Assembly (NCBI GenBank): GCA_015179045.1
Contig: WHUZ01000011.1
Span: forward strand, 310,001 to 374,000
Source of the DNA: Kalaharituber pfeilii
Lineage: Eukaryota > Ascomycota > Pezizomycetes > Pezizales > Pezizaceae
Reading direction: 5' to 3'
Length of the DNA: 64,000 nt
The notes below the pieces were generated by a model. It saw only the letters and a program-made list of their open reading frames with translations. It was not told the origin of the DNA and searched no databases. Below are positions 45,450 to 58,157 of the stretch, one piece after another. A program made the translations under genes and the position numbers. Position 1 is the first letter of the stretch. Each line of letters starts with the position of its first letter.

Positions 45450-47183
45450 TGTATTGGGTCAATCGGACGGGATGGTGTGCAAATTCGTTATTAGATAGGC
45501 TGTAGGCGTGTGATGTAATCCCTGTGGGGAAGAGGTCGGGCCTGCCTGTCGGGACGCAAAGGCACTTTAAGCTGGGCCTGAGTCTGTCGTAGTTGTCGTA
45601 GATGCTTGTCCTCCCTACATCGAGAAAGAGATAAAAGGTAAAAAAAAACAAAATTAAAAAGTTACCTTGGTAATCTCAGCCATTTTCTTGGTGTGTGCGG
45701 ATTTTGTTGCCAAGATTTCAGATTTTCGGCGCTAGGCCCACACGCAGAAGTATGAAAACTTGCTCCCCTTCGGGTCTTGTTACCCACCAACTTTCTTCAC
45801 ATCACCATATCACGCCGACAATTGTGTCTACATTCCTGCAGATCATGCAAAAACACAACACAAAATCATGTGCACTTCGCTAGCCGGTAATCAACAATTA
45901 ACTCGGTCCCTCTACCAATCAACCCTGACTCACAAGTATGCCATCCCCTCTCCTACCTTACCACCACCATTAAGCTATACCTTTAATTTGTAAAGCCGCT
46001 GTCTATCACCGTCCACTTCAATGATGAGATTATTTTCCACCCAAACAACTTTAGGAAGAGCCGTCTTAACCCCCCACTTCCCTCCTTTCTCCACAACGGG
46101 TAAAGGGTTCACTCCATTCTCTCACCGTCATCACTACCCCCTTGTGGTAGTGTTGGTGGGTGATCGACGGGTGGAGGCGAATCGGGGAGGCGGGAGTTTG
46201 GTCTTGATTATAAATGGGTCTCTGAAGAAGGAAAAAACTGTTTGAAGGTTTTGATGGTGATGGTGATGAGTGTTTCTTGTGCTAAAAGTCTGGAAACTAT
46301 TACTGACTATCCTAAATTAGTTTTCTAGGCTACTGAAAGGGACCCAATGCCGAAGCTCAAGGTTATTATCATTCTATCTGATACGCAACACTTCTAATTG
46401 ATTAGGGAACTCTCGACATTTTCTCCACTGGAATAAAATTGGGTCAATGTCACTTCATTTGTAACAATAAATCTCATTCTCTTTTTTCGTCTTTAGAAAC
46501 ATAGAAACATACATACATACATACATACATACATACATACATCAACATGGTAATCTTATTCTATGTCATTCAGTTCACTTCATACCTCCTCCATTCCAAC
46601 CTTGACCACATTCTCTGTGCATCCTTTCCCAGCCGACCTCACTTACCATATTAGAAAGAATATCCAAAGAGGCCAAAATTAAATAACAATTTCCTATCCC
46701 GTATGAATACAAAATCCCAGGTACAAACACCTAGCCTAACTAGCAAGAAAAAGTGAGCAGAAGCAACTCCTTCCTACCCGGGAACAGAAACAACATGCAT
46801 TTATTACAACATAGGGCGTATCAGCAGCAGGAAGGATGGTAGGAATTAGAATCCGAACCAAAAAATACAGAGGAACAGTGGAGATGCAAAAGGTGGCCAA
46901 AAAAGAGGAGAGGGTGACACGACGACGGGAGGGAAATAGGGAGGAGGGAAAATGGTAGATTAAACCAAAACATGAACAAAAAGTAATATATAATGAGGAA
47001 TACCGTGAGAACATGCAATTAATCACGCATAATACTAGTATAATGTATCAAAGGAAAAACGTATAAAGAAATCGTCAGAACAGGAGACCACTGTAGGAAT
47101 TCCTGCTTCAATTAATTTCTCCCATGATAGAGGAGTAAAGGTAGCCTTTATTCCGTCGCGATACCGTCATATCATAGTGTTTA
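45450..47183. other. intergenic region (PWP1 promoter; 3' flank of CLIP gene)
   Basis: 45450-45683 is probably the PWP1 5' leader: an ATG at 45683 (MAEITK), a 51-nt GTAACT..TAG intron-like segment at 45615-45665, then stops before the PWP1 ATG. A 74-codon frame at 46021-46245 starts MMRLFSTQTTLGRAVLTP and looks like a mitochondrial presequence, but has no recognisable mature part. A (CATA)n tract lies at 46508-46543. 46740-47180 is the 3' flank of the CLIP gene. Confidence 0.45.
46508..46543. repeat. (CATA)n microsatellite
   Basis: About nine copies of the tetranucleotide, preceded by two AGAAACAT words. Confidence 0.85.
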
Positions 47184-49918
47184 CTAAAAAGCATCATCGA
47201 ATGGGCAATCCACGCTGTCATGGCCATCCCTCTCGCACAAAGCGCACCACTTGCTATCGTCAATGACACCGCTCTCCTTGCCCGCAACTGGCCCAATGCC
47301 GTCCACCATTGGCGGTGGCGGCGGAAGGTGAACCGACTTCTTCCTTGTCGCCGTTGGTGAGATGCTAATATCTTGATGGTCAGGCCCGTCAATCGGGCTC
47401 GCAGACTTAATTGACAGCGGTGCAACCGGAGCTTCGGTATCGATTGGGGTCGGCACCGAAGTATCCAGCTTATCTCCAGGACCTTCAATCGCCGGTCTGC
47501 CTCCACTAGACCCGAACATACTTGTGCATGTCAGGATATCGTGTCCCGCGGTCTCACAAATCTCGCACCACAAGTTCTCCGGGTCTTGGTCGGCGTCTGA
47601 ATCGTCCACCGTAGACGAGCGACCTCCCGTCTGCGCATTCTCGTCGCCTGAATTCGCGCTCCTCCAGCTGGCAACGGTCCCCTTTGAATCTCGTGCGCTC
47701 TCCTTGGTAAAGCTATCTCTAACTTCCATATTCGCCATGGCCGAGTTCAGACTTGACACTGGCTTCGTCAGTTCCTGGAACGCCTTCTCCGACGCAACGC
47801 TATACACCGAGTTCGTCTTTGGCGGTTTCTCAGAAATGACACTATTCCTCCTCTCCCGTTCCATAAGCTCAATCTCCCTCTCCAATTGCGCCTCACGCTC
47901 CGTTTTCGTCTTGACCTCCGCCTCCAACAGCTTGATCCTCTGTTCCAATTTCTCTCTCAGCTCCCTCTCCTTTGCCAGTTCCTCTTCATGATGACTGTGA
48001 TCCTCTGCCCTACTCGCCCCTCGACTCACGCCATTTGATGAACCATCTACTGACCTCTTCCCGTTCACCTGTGTACCCCTCTGTGCATCACGTTCATCAT
48101 CAGAAACAGACTCCTGGCTCAGAGAATGAATGATCGCTTTGAGGCCCCTGATCTCCTCATCCTTCTTCTCTAACTCTTCAGCCGTATTATTCCTCATCAT
48201 GCTCCCCACCGCCGCATTCGCAACCGCCGCTGCGCTCTTCTCTTTCTCCCTGCGCAGCTCCTCCCTACACCTTTCCACCTCCCCTCGGAGAAACTCTACT
48301 TCACCCCTAGCTTCGGCTTCGCCCCTCCTCGCATCCTCAAGTCCCTCCTCCAGCTCGGCTACCAACTCCTCAAGCTGCTTTAGCTGCCTCGCCACACTTT
48401 CCACATCCTCTCCTCTCTCCTGCAACTCCCTATTCTCCGCCATCAAGTCCTCCAACCGCTTCTCATACACCCTAACCGTTTCCGAGCTCGCCAATTCTAG
48501 TGTGTCAATTGTCGACCTGAAATCTGCCCGATGCGAATCAAATTCTGATGTCAACTGTTCGATCTTGGCATTCTTCTCCCTCAACATCGCCCGCAGTTGT
48601 TCCGCGTCCGCGTCCTCAAAATTCCGCATGGACATGCTTCCCACCACCATCTGTGGAGAGTTGGCGACGTTATTTTGTGCATTCCCAATTAGTGACTGTA
48701 GCTCCACAAGTGTTGATTCCATCTCGTTCAGAGAAGTATTTTGCTCCTCTAATTGGCGCTCTCTCTCGGCTAGTTTCTTCTCCAAAGTAGCAATTGTGGT
48801 ATTCAACACTGTAATATCCTTATTATTAGTATGCACGAAATCTATGGGTGGCATAGGGGGCGCGTCAATAGGTGATGTAAGCTCCTCATCGACACGCCGT
48901 CGGTCCATTGCACTAGCACTTCGCATGCCAAAACCATTTGTACCCTTCTTGACACCCAGCTGGGCTCCCGTTTGCTTCGGCACAGGAGCAAGCCGTGGAG
49001 GACCACCAGATGTACCCGGCCGACTTTCCGGTTCATTGACCAAAGAGACACTACCGGCCCTTCCTCTTTCAAAAGGTTTACCGGGCGTGGGACTTGGCGC
49101 GAGTAGCCGGCTTCCCCCCGCAGAAACATTTCTGGGAGTTGTAGGAGGTAGTAGACTGGGCCGACCACCAGGCGGTCTTCGCACAGGTGATTCTGGCCTG
49201 CTCAGACTTGGTCTTCCCGTTGAACGACCCAGACTTGATCCAAATGTGCGTGGGCCAGGAGAATCTGATCGCCGACCTTGGGAGGATGAAAGAGCAGAAT
49301 AGCTCGATAAAGGGGGTGTTGGTGGCGCATTAGATGATGATGAGGCAGAGTAGCGTTTAGTGGCTCTTGAAAGGGGTACGAATATTCCGGACATTGGGGT
49401 TGAAGTCGTAAAGTATCGAACTCTGCAAGGGCGTGGATTAGTATTGGTCTGTTGTGATAAAAGTCATGATAGTTTCAGGCTAAGTGGAAAACTCACCCAT
49501 CAACAATACCGTCATTCTTACCCTTACCTGCGATATTGCCTTCTAATTCTACACCGCAAAATATACCGTTCTTCCCGCGTACACTGCCAATGAATTTAAC
49601 TACTCCGTGCATGCCGCCCGGGGTGTCCACAACATCCCCAACTTCGATGTCGCCTCCATTAATCGCCTTCTTTCCGTGATCTACTCTATTTCTACTTTGA
49701 AGACTTGATAAACTAAACTCCAAAGGGGATTCCTGGGATGTTGAGTTTTGCGTGAGCTGCTGGAAGGACGCCTTCCGTGCCAGCATTGACGCGGGAGACA
49801 GCATTGGGGATGTGAGAGGGGGGGGAATTGGTGACGTAGGAGGTTGAGTGTTGGTCTTGAGCGACGGGCGCGGTCGAGCAAGGACTCGTTTCGATGTTGT
49901 CGGTGTCGGAGAGATCAT
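47184..49918 (-). CDS. CLIP-170-type CAP-Gly microtubule plus-end protein
   Basis: Exons 49918-49497 and 49422-47184 give 886 aa; the 74-nt intron has a GTGAGT donor. A Ser/Pro basic leader (about 90 aa) precedes the CAP-Gly domain at about 92-160, with GDVVDTPGGMHGVVKFIG and the tubulin-tail-binding GKNDGIVDGVRYF, which spans the intron (canonical GKNDGxVxGxRYF). A second Ser/Pro/Arg-rich region to about 340 is likely disordered. A long coiled coil follows (about 345-680, for example LEKKLAERERQLEEQNTSL). Two CCHC zinc knuckles lie at about 760-773 (CEICETAGHDILTC) and 867-880 (CALCERDGHDSVDC). This order defines CLIP-170 (yeast Bik1, fission yeast Tip1); the knuckles bind dynactin or Lis1. 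The protein should act at growing microtubule ends in polarised hyphal growth. Confidence 0.93.
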
Positions 49919-52458
49919 AACGTTGGAATTCTCGTAAGTGTGTCGGCTGGTTATGGAAAGAGGGGCGTCGAAGGAGCTGGCCCTCCTCTATCCTTTATTC
50001 GATTTTCGCAGCGTTGCCTGGTCAGTAGGCTGCAACTGCATCCACCCCCCTGCAGAAGGGTTGGCTGTAAATCCAGATAGACGATAAATAAATAAATAAG
50101 AAAACCCCAGCTTGCTCGGCTGGATTGAAACGGCAGGGCAAGGTAAAACGACTTGTGATTGGACTCGCTAGTTGACTCTCGTCTCAGCCGGGGGTCGCGT
50201 TGTGCAGGAGGCAATTTACTCTCTTTCGCCAGTTCTAATGGCAACAGCCGTCGGCTCCAGTGTCCCTGCCTATCTTACTGACTTATGGATTGGGACAAAG
50301 CGTGATGATGTGATGCACACACGTACATACACACTCGCAGAGCTTTACTAGGGAAGTTCAAAGACCGATAGCCCCTCTCAAGAGTCGGTTCAACGCCCAA
50401 ACAAGAAATGCCTGCGGGCTTCAAAGAAAATGCTGCAAGTGACTGCTAGTATGATGTTGAAGTAAGAAGTGCAGCAAGGCGGTAATAGGACTAAGCACAG
50501 CTTCCCGCGAGTAAGGGCGGTAACTGTACGGCCGTCAAGCGTATCGACTGCTAGCCTCGGGAACAGTTAGACAGAGGTGCACGCTGCCGTCAAGACTTCT
50601 AAGTTGCTTTTCTCGAAACGCTGTCTATCCCCGGATAGCTTGTTGGTATGACGGGAAATGCGAACCCTGAAGGAAAGAAGGAGTGGAGGGGTGGTTTTGA
50701 GGTGAGGCGTTGGCGGGAGGAAGGTTTAAAGGAATAGGAGACCCGAGCCGGTCAGACATGGACCAGGGGAGAAAGCGGTGGAAGAAGCATCTCAGGGTTG
50801 ACTTTCGGTGCTCGATGGGGCAAAAAACTAAAAAACCAAAAATTGAGGGCAAAAGGAAAAAAGGAAAGGAAGAAAGAAAAAAGAAAAGCCAATCGGGCCA
50901 ATTGTCTCAGGGGACGCCCACAAGCTGGGTACGAGATCAGCCAACCGGCGCCCTGCTCAACGCGGATTGGAAGGCAAGCCAGCTCCACGCTTTAACGGAG
51001 CTTGTGGTTGGTCCGATCAATTGGCTGCGGGGAGGCCATCAATGGACTCTGCTCTGTGCGAAGCTTGCTACTGGTAGCCAATGCTGAAAGCGGCTGAGCT
51101 TAGAGGGCCAGGCTGGGGCTGTCATGGGAGGGCTCAGCGCAGCACAGGTCGGCTTGCAGCTCATCTACAGTGCATGTCTTTACCTGCCAGACATGATATG
51201 TCCTTGTGCTGCAACTTCAGGCACTTGATGCCATCCAGGTGCTCGCGTGGCGGCGATGAGCTGTATGGCGTCTGCCAGTGGTGGCTGTGGCTGGGCAGGC
51301 GAAGCAGCTCCCAGCCCAGTATCGGCACCCGCACTGCTACCGGTTTTCTGTAGAGTCTGGCGCCCATGGGATGCCTCTCTTCAAAGGGGCCTCTCCCGGC
51401 CCTCCTGCCAGGTCCCCCTTCCGGCCGGCCCCGCCTAGTCTGCTTTCAGCGACCTTCGACAAACGGAGCCAGTAGCCCCGGCTAACTGAAGGGAACATCG
51501 ACCAATCGTTCTCGACACCTAGTAGAGCGAGGGATGAAGCCAAAACGGTCATTCTGACCTCCCAAGTACGAAAGCACCTGTCATTCTACTAGTAGAATTG
51601 AGATACTCGAGCAGTGAATATACTGTCAATGACCGCTTAATGAGACAGACCGGGCACACTAGATTTACAGAAAATTACCAATGCGCTCCTTGGCCTCATA
51701 AGCAATTTGCTTGAATTCCGAGCACTTTAGCCAACTTAGGTTTAGCTGTCCCATTGAACGGTCTGTCAGTAGCAGCCAGTGGCACTCAGAGGTACCATTG
51801 TTTCTATACATTGAGATGATTATGTCAACTCCTTAAAACTCCATAACATAGCAATAAAAAAGAACCCAATCCACCAACCACCCGCCTATCATGGTACGAA
51901 GTCGACAATAGTCATATCATAGAATCAGCGGACAAGTATTGGTATTTGTGAAAGGGAATCGCAATGAAGCACAAGTACAAGTCACTACAGCGGCAATGCA
52001 ACAGTGGACGATGGAGCTCTATACAGTTCCTACTAGTAGATTAAACCATATTGTTAGCAAACCTTCTCACTAAAAATTTTGCTAATTCCGTAACATGTAA
52101 ATGGCAAGAGGCGTCAGGAAAAAATTAGAGTATGTTGCATTGTTAATCGTCATTGATTGGGTCAGGGTTAAAAATGGGTCATCATCCGCTCGGAATTGAA
52201 ATGGATCCTCAGAGTTTAAGTGAGACTAACCTTTAAACTGAGATAGAACGACAGTCCGCTATAATGAACCCATTGTCAACAATTCCATGCAAACTTCCTA
52301 ATGCCAAATCACTTGAAGCTGTAATGGACAATTCAATTGTGTTCGAACTCCATGATCCCCCTATCCCAAAAACCATTATGAACATAAAGAGATGAGGAAA
52401 CAGTTTTTTTTTTGTTTTTTGTTTTTTTTTTTCGTCCCTCTGCAGCAGGAAATCACAA
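49919..52458. other. intergenic region between CLIP gene and RPP0
   Basis: 50630-51480 is GC-richer, with overlapping short frames (up to 125 codons, not ATG-initiated) on both strands and no recognised domain. 51490-52450 is AT-richer and contains the RPP0 3' flank, with a T-rich patch at 52405-52433. No RNA gene or mobile element is seen. Confidence 0.45.
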
Positions 52459-53573
52459 TTAATCGAACAACCCGCCGAATCCGCCTTTTCACTTATTAGC
52501 CAATATTTGCAGTAGTTCAACTTGTGGTGATACATACCCTCATCGTCTTCAGAGCCATCCTCCTTCTCACTCTCTGCCTTTTCCTCGGCCTTAGCTGCGG
52601 GAGCCTCAGCAGCCGCAGCCACAGGAGCAGCTGCAGCATATGCTTCGGGGTTTGCAATTCTGTCTTTCAACTCCTCAATCTCAGAGAAGCTGTATTCCGT
52701 ACTTAAAGCCACGCTAATGATGTTCTTGTAGCTGTTCACAACACTGTGCATAACGGAGGGCAGGGTTGGATAGTTGGTAGCCAAGGAAATGGTAGCGATG
52801 GTGTTGACCGCACTGGAGAAGGCAGAAAGGAGTTGCTTCTCGTCAATGTCGAGGACGGATGGTGCAAAGACCTGGCCCTGGTCGTAAATCTGAGCAATAC
52901 CCATACCGTAGGTGAAAGGAGAAATATTCAGCATGTTGAGTAAGGTAGCTTCAGAAGCTCCGACCTTGGCACCAGCATCAAGAAGCTTCAAATCTGTGGT
53001 AATTTCAATAGTACCACGAGCGATCTTTGTAGGGACACCGAGTGCCTGGAAAAAGGAAGTCTTGCCGGGTTCCATTCCAGTGTTTCCAGCCGGAACATAG
53101 ACATCGCAAGGAGCAATGGCACCAGCACGGGCAGGAGCAGCAACTTTGTTCGAGATGATTTTATCCCGAATCTCCTTGAGGTCATCATTGGTGAAAACGA
53201 AACCAACGTTACCTAAACAGTGTTAAAATTTGTGAATGCTTCTGAAGATAATTCCATACCCTTCACATGGGGCAACAATCGTTCGTAATCAGGGAACTCC
53301 CCAATAAAGCCACGGATCGCACGTCGAACCATGGTGTTCTTGCCCATGAGAACGACACCCTGCCCTCTCAGGGCAATTCGAATCTCGTGCATCTGTTGGG
53401 AGGAGACCTAACCGTTGCCAAATTATCAGTTTTTCTGAATGATCTTAGGTTGCAAGGGGAAGTTGTCAAATACGAACATTGTCCACTGTAACAATGAAAA
53501 TGCTTCTATACTCCTCCAAATAGCCCTTGAGCTTGTCGAAATATCCGGCTTTGTTTGCTGACTTGCCCCCCAT
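52459..53573 (-). CDS. RPP0: 60S acidic ribosomal stalk protein P0 (uL10)
   Basis: Exons 53573-53478, 53407-53260, 53212-52538 and 52484-52459 give 314 aa; introns are 70, 47 and 53 nt. P0 anchors the P1/P2 heterodimers to 28S rRNA at the GTPase centre and binds elongation factors. Diagnostic reads are [86 protein letters not shown] and LNMLNISPF. An Ala-rich hinge and acidic stretch lead to the terminal stalk peptide. That peptide is split by an intron, and the last 26-nt exon encodes GFGGLFD. The tail reads [11 protein letters not shown] rather than the textbook DDDMGFGLFD. Length fits the family (about 312). Confidence 0.96.
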
Positions 53574-53974
53574 ATCTTCTTGAATATGAAGAGAGGATTT
53601 TTAAGGTGCAAGTTTTCGTATTAAAGAAGAAAAGGAAATATTCGGGGTGAGATGAACACGGGATGTCGTAAATTGGCTGTTGAAAATACCAAGTGGGTCA
53701 AGATTGTAATGGATCCATGGTGTTGCAAATGCAACTCTCAGTGCGGACTAGGGCTTGCCCCACCAATTAACCCTGATTTTGGTTAGTGGGAGGTTCATGC
53801 CACCAGCGAATATGCACTCTACTTCTACATGTTGAACAGGTTATCTTGCCGCGGTATGCTGGCACGAGATCAAGTTGTGTGGACGAATTCAGCCCCCAAA
53901 TACCGGTATATCTCTGTTCTCGTGAACAGTATCCCTTGTGGACCATGAGGTACGCACCATTGTTAAAAACTGAG

Positions 53975-54065
53975 TCATCAGCTAACCGCGTTAGGAGGTC
54001 TAGTTTGCAAGACTAGAACTCATCTGCGCTTTTATAACTGTAGGCCGGTGTCTGGTTCGAGACTG
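53975..54065 (+). other. tRNA-like relic
   Basis: A D-arm-like word (CAGCTAACCGCGTTAG) is followed by a perfect 5-bp anticodon-like hairpin (CTAGT-TTGCAAG-ACTAG, which would read GCA) and, about 35 bp on, a box-B-like GGTTCGAGAC. Acceptor pairing and a proper T stem are missing, so it is not a functional tRNA as read. Confidence 0.25.
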
Positions 54066-56030
54066 ACTGTAGGCAGCTATGTACTTTAATTTTTTTCCTT
54101 TTTGTAAGCCCGATTTTTATGCTATTCATATGTAAACAGGGAGCCCGCTAACTTCGCTGATGGTGCCTCACATATTCCGGACTGTATGCAACAGAACTAC
54201 AAAGAAACTAGTCTCGTACTAAAGGAACGGGATTTCCCGAGCTAAGGGGGCTTGGCATGAGACTAGGCATCCCATCTGCACTCTTATGGCATGGCAACCT
54301 GTAGGACTCTTTATCAAATTCAGAATCTTATCACTTTGCTCACTATTACAGTCGGAGATCATGCCAACCTCACTATGTAAGCTACGCACTGAGGGAGTTG
54401 TTTCGTTAGAGATTTTCTTTAAAACGATCGATGGAGGATGGGCGATTCCCTCTAAGCCTACGTACGTGCTCTCCTCTCCATATACAGCCCCTCTGCTGGG
54501 TACGAGAACACAGCCTTTGAGTTCTCTCAGTTCCTCTTACGGTCACCACACCTGATACTGCTCATCACTCTGCCAAACCTCCCAGCTCCCCTTTGTTACC
54601 CACAGCACCCATAGCACCCACAGAACCATGCACTCCCCTCAAAAGGCTAAATACTTGGCGTACAGTAGCACTATCATAGCTTAGAGGATATATCATAAGC
54701 TCTTAAAAAAGTTCATTTGTGCCAGGACACTCTTGCGGCATTGAGACATAACGTCGATACTGATTGAGACGGTCAAAAATTTACTGTCGGCCTTAGCGAA
54801 GACAATCTAAACGCGGAAAGTATAAAAAATCAAATTCGTCCCTATTCAAAATTCCTGGTAAAATCAAATTCCTTGGCCATCGCCGGAGACCTATTTCAAA
54901 TAAAATATTTTAAATGAAATTAAATATTTTATTTTAAGAACGGGAAAATTTTCAAAATTGAGGGGGCTTTATCTTCATGACCTATTGATAGTCCAATCAC
55001 CACCTTCCTACATGCAAACGAATGTACTATACTAATATAATGAAGGGCACTTTGCAATACTTTTTGTCTCAAGATCATTATACTGTATCGGAGGCGGTTG
55101 AATTTAAGGAAAATATGCATTATCTGGGAATCTTCGTAGCTTAATGCATCAATGGTTCTGTCAATCAATACATGCTAGGGCGTCAATATATCAAAGTGCA
55201 TACGGTATACTTACTAAGCAGAATAGAGTCTGACTATGTTATACTCCCATATTTTTATTTCTCCCATGTTGCAGAAGGCCTACCGTAGCCCTCAGTTTCC
55301 TTCTATAGAGCTTCTTCAAAACGGCCAATTTACGTACAAGAACGGCATTTCTTGGCATTGGGATTTCTTCAGAACCTACAAAACACCAATATTTTATGGC
55401 CCATCAAAAATATGTAGAGCTAGAAAACATCTACCAGAGAAAAAAAAAAAATTCAATCCCAATTTAATTGTGGTGGTGGCAAAACAAGTCATCAAGTGGT
55501 ACTTTCGCTGTAAAACGCTGGTTTAGCAAGACTTTTGACTAGGGAAGGTATATACAAGTAATGTTCTGGGGCCACAATATTGAATAGCAAAAGGACCAAT
55601 TGCATAGTAGAATCAAGCCGTTGCCAGAAATCTCCACCGAAAATACATTTCAATCCTCAACAAAGGAAAGCTAAGTCTCGTGCAAGGGCTCATCTACAGA
55701 GATTTTAATTGTGCAAACAGTTGAACACCAGACTAGCCAGGACTATGATACAATGAACTTTGAAACCACGGAGCCTACACTGTGCAGTGCCTAATAGCAC
55801 ATAGTATGCTGTCGTCTGGCATAAAATGATACTTCATGATCATCCGTGGAACGAGTCATCGCTAATCAGTAACTGAGCCCTTGTTGACTTAAATCCTTAT
55901 TTACGATTCTGAGCAAACACGTTGATATCATAAGACCTAGTCAGCGTCTGGTTACGAGACTACATAAGACCTGAATGTGGTCAATATTACATTCCTTGCA
56001 TGTAATTCACGGAAGAGAAAATCTAAGACT

Positions 56031-56163
56031 CCTTAATGTACTACTAGCTAGTAAAATGTGTTCTACTGGCTAGTAACTGCACAGTTTCGAACCAGACTAC
56101 CGCTTAGCTAACTGGGCCCATACGCTGTAGGAGACTAGTCTGGTTAGCGCACAAACATTAAGG
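56031..56163. repeat. foldback (interrupted inverted repeat)
   Basis: CCTTAATGT (56031-56039) pairs with ACATTAAGG (56155-56163), and ACCAGACTA (56091-56099) pairs with TAGTCTGGT (56136-56144), giving a nested palindrome. The inner part, read on the minus strand, holds a box-A-like TTAGCTAAGCGG and a box-B-like GGTTCGAAAC too close together for a tRNA. Confidence 0.55.
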
Positions 56164-58157
56164 TATACGGACAGCTTTTGAGATAGAGACACAAAAGCTC
56201 AATCAATCAATGGCTTAATAGTACAGTAGCAACATAGGGACTTATAGGTAATCCTCTGGTGTTTCCTCAGACTCCTTGGTGCTGTGCACGTCTTGTCTGG
56301 AAATTCCTCGGGAAGTGCATGTGAAGGGAAGGCTACTAGCACGGAGTAGGCCTAGCACTGGCTGAGATTGAAATTCCTCTACCCAATTTACTGAAACACG
56401 TGACTAAGAAGACTTGGCTACACTTATACGGGTACTGTGATTCTAACCCAGAAAGTTAGTCTGATTGCGACTCAGGAAGTGTCTAACAATCATTATTGCC
56501 CAGTTGAATTACTTTACCATACATATCATAGTCTGAACGTTAGACTAAACATAGCATCCCGTATGATACCTGTTGATCCATTGGCCTGAAACAAGTCTTG
56601 TGCCAAGACCCTCTAGCCAGCACTCTCGACAGTCAACACCCAGTCTCAAGGCTGACTAAGCTACTCCACAACTGCGCAGTTGCTTTCAACACCTAGTACA
56701 TATTGGTGTGTAGTTTTAGGGAACGATAATGCAAGCTTTAGCAACGACTTAGCTACAGGACGCACAGGTTCAATGCACGAAGCGCTTCGCATATGTTCCC
56801 TAAGATCTAGAGAATGTCTAAAAATAATTTTAATAGTCTGCTGGAAGCCACTGATCATGGAATCCAATTACAATGAAGGAATACAATTACCTCATCTTCC
56901 CTACTTTGCGGACTAGCTGTATATTTCTCTACGAGCTTTTAGATTGCTATACACACATTAGAACTTAAGTGTCATTCTGTCAAATCCTGAGTGAACAATA
57001 GATAATGGCTTTGTAGGGGCATGTACAATGTAAACGCAATGAGGTGACAGTATCTCCAGGATGACATATATGGAGTAAATTATTGAGGATGAATGCAAAT
57101 ATACAACAGCGGAGGCACGTGTTCGTCTGACGAGCAAGGTAAACAAGAGCAAGCAGCCGGTTATTCAAACAATCTAGAAAATACTGTCTAGATAGGCTTT
57201 GGTTTTATTACTGTAACACGGCCCAATTATTTTCAGTTATCCTACATGCGCAAGTGTACCACGAACGGGCGAGGCCACCCCAGCAAAGGATCGCGGAGCA
57301 GCTCCTGTATTTTCCACTTTACTGCTAGGTAATAATCTCGTTCGCGAAAAATAAATACAATCCCAAGCTGAAGATCACACTCCCGAACATGTAAAGTTTG
57401 GAATGTACTGAAGTTAAATTAACACACAAATTTTGTCTGACGACGAGTCGGAACGAGTGCCAAGCTCGATGGTCGGGTGTGGAGACAAGGAACAATGCTC
57501 ATATTGCTACCCGCACTGAGGCTTATGCAGTACTTACTTGCCAGAGAGTATAATGCCAAGATTGTGGTATGAGGCAAGGTCTCCTGTGGCAGTATGGTTT
57601 ATGCTGTGGCAGTTCGTCCAACCAAACTACTCGATGTGGCCTAATTATTGGTGCCACTACAACCAGACTATTGCTCCCCTTGGACGGGGAAAGTGGTCAC
57701 ATCATACCCTATGCTAGAGACTAAACCTGTCCGAGTCCACCATCATTTAGCAGTAGGTATTGTTCCTGGCTCATCCTGGTAACAAAGCGCGATACCCCTG
57801 CTGTGATCGAGTGGTTGCCTGCTTCATGCAGCTGCAGGCCTATGAGGCAACCTTGAAGTCTGGTTACATTGAAGTAAACTGTTCTTAACTCATTTTATTT
57901 ACGATGATCGATGGTCTTCGAAGGGGAACTCTACAAGTGCCTGACACCGTGGCAATGTTACGATGTACATAACAACACACACCATCACAAGAACAAGTTA
58001 TCATTTTCGGGGGCCACACATTTAATTTCTGAAGTTGAAAAAATAGGGTGAAATGGCCTGACGCTAATTCTGACAGATTGAGTCTGGTAGCATAGAACAA
58101 GTCGGAATTTACGGTATGCCCTTTAAGAAAATAAAAATTCAATCGGGCTTCCCCACC

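Noticed and set aside
46021..46245. 74-codon frame starting like a mitochondrial presequence
   Set aside because: No recognisable mature part and no clear splice continuation; could be chance.
48130..49302. 390-codon open frame on the plus strand
   Set aside because: It is exactly antisense to the CLIP-170 coding exon. The Ser/Leu-rich reading is the mirror of the Glu/Arg-rich coiled coil, and no domain is visible.
50710..51087. 125-codon plus-strand frame
   Set aside because: Not ATG-initiated; Lys-rich centre arises from an A-rich run; no domain.
55236..55526. 96-codon frame examined for transposase similarity
   Set aside because: No DDE/D-type or helix-turn-helix motif could be seen and the flanks show no terminal repeats.
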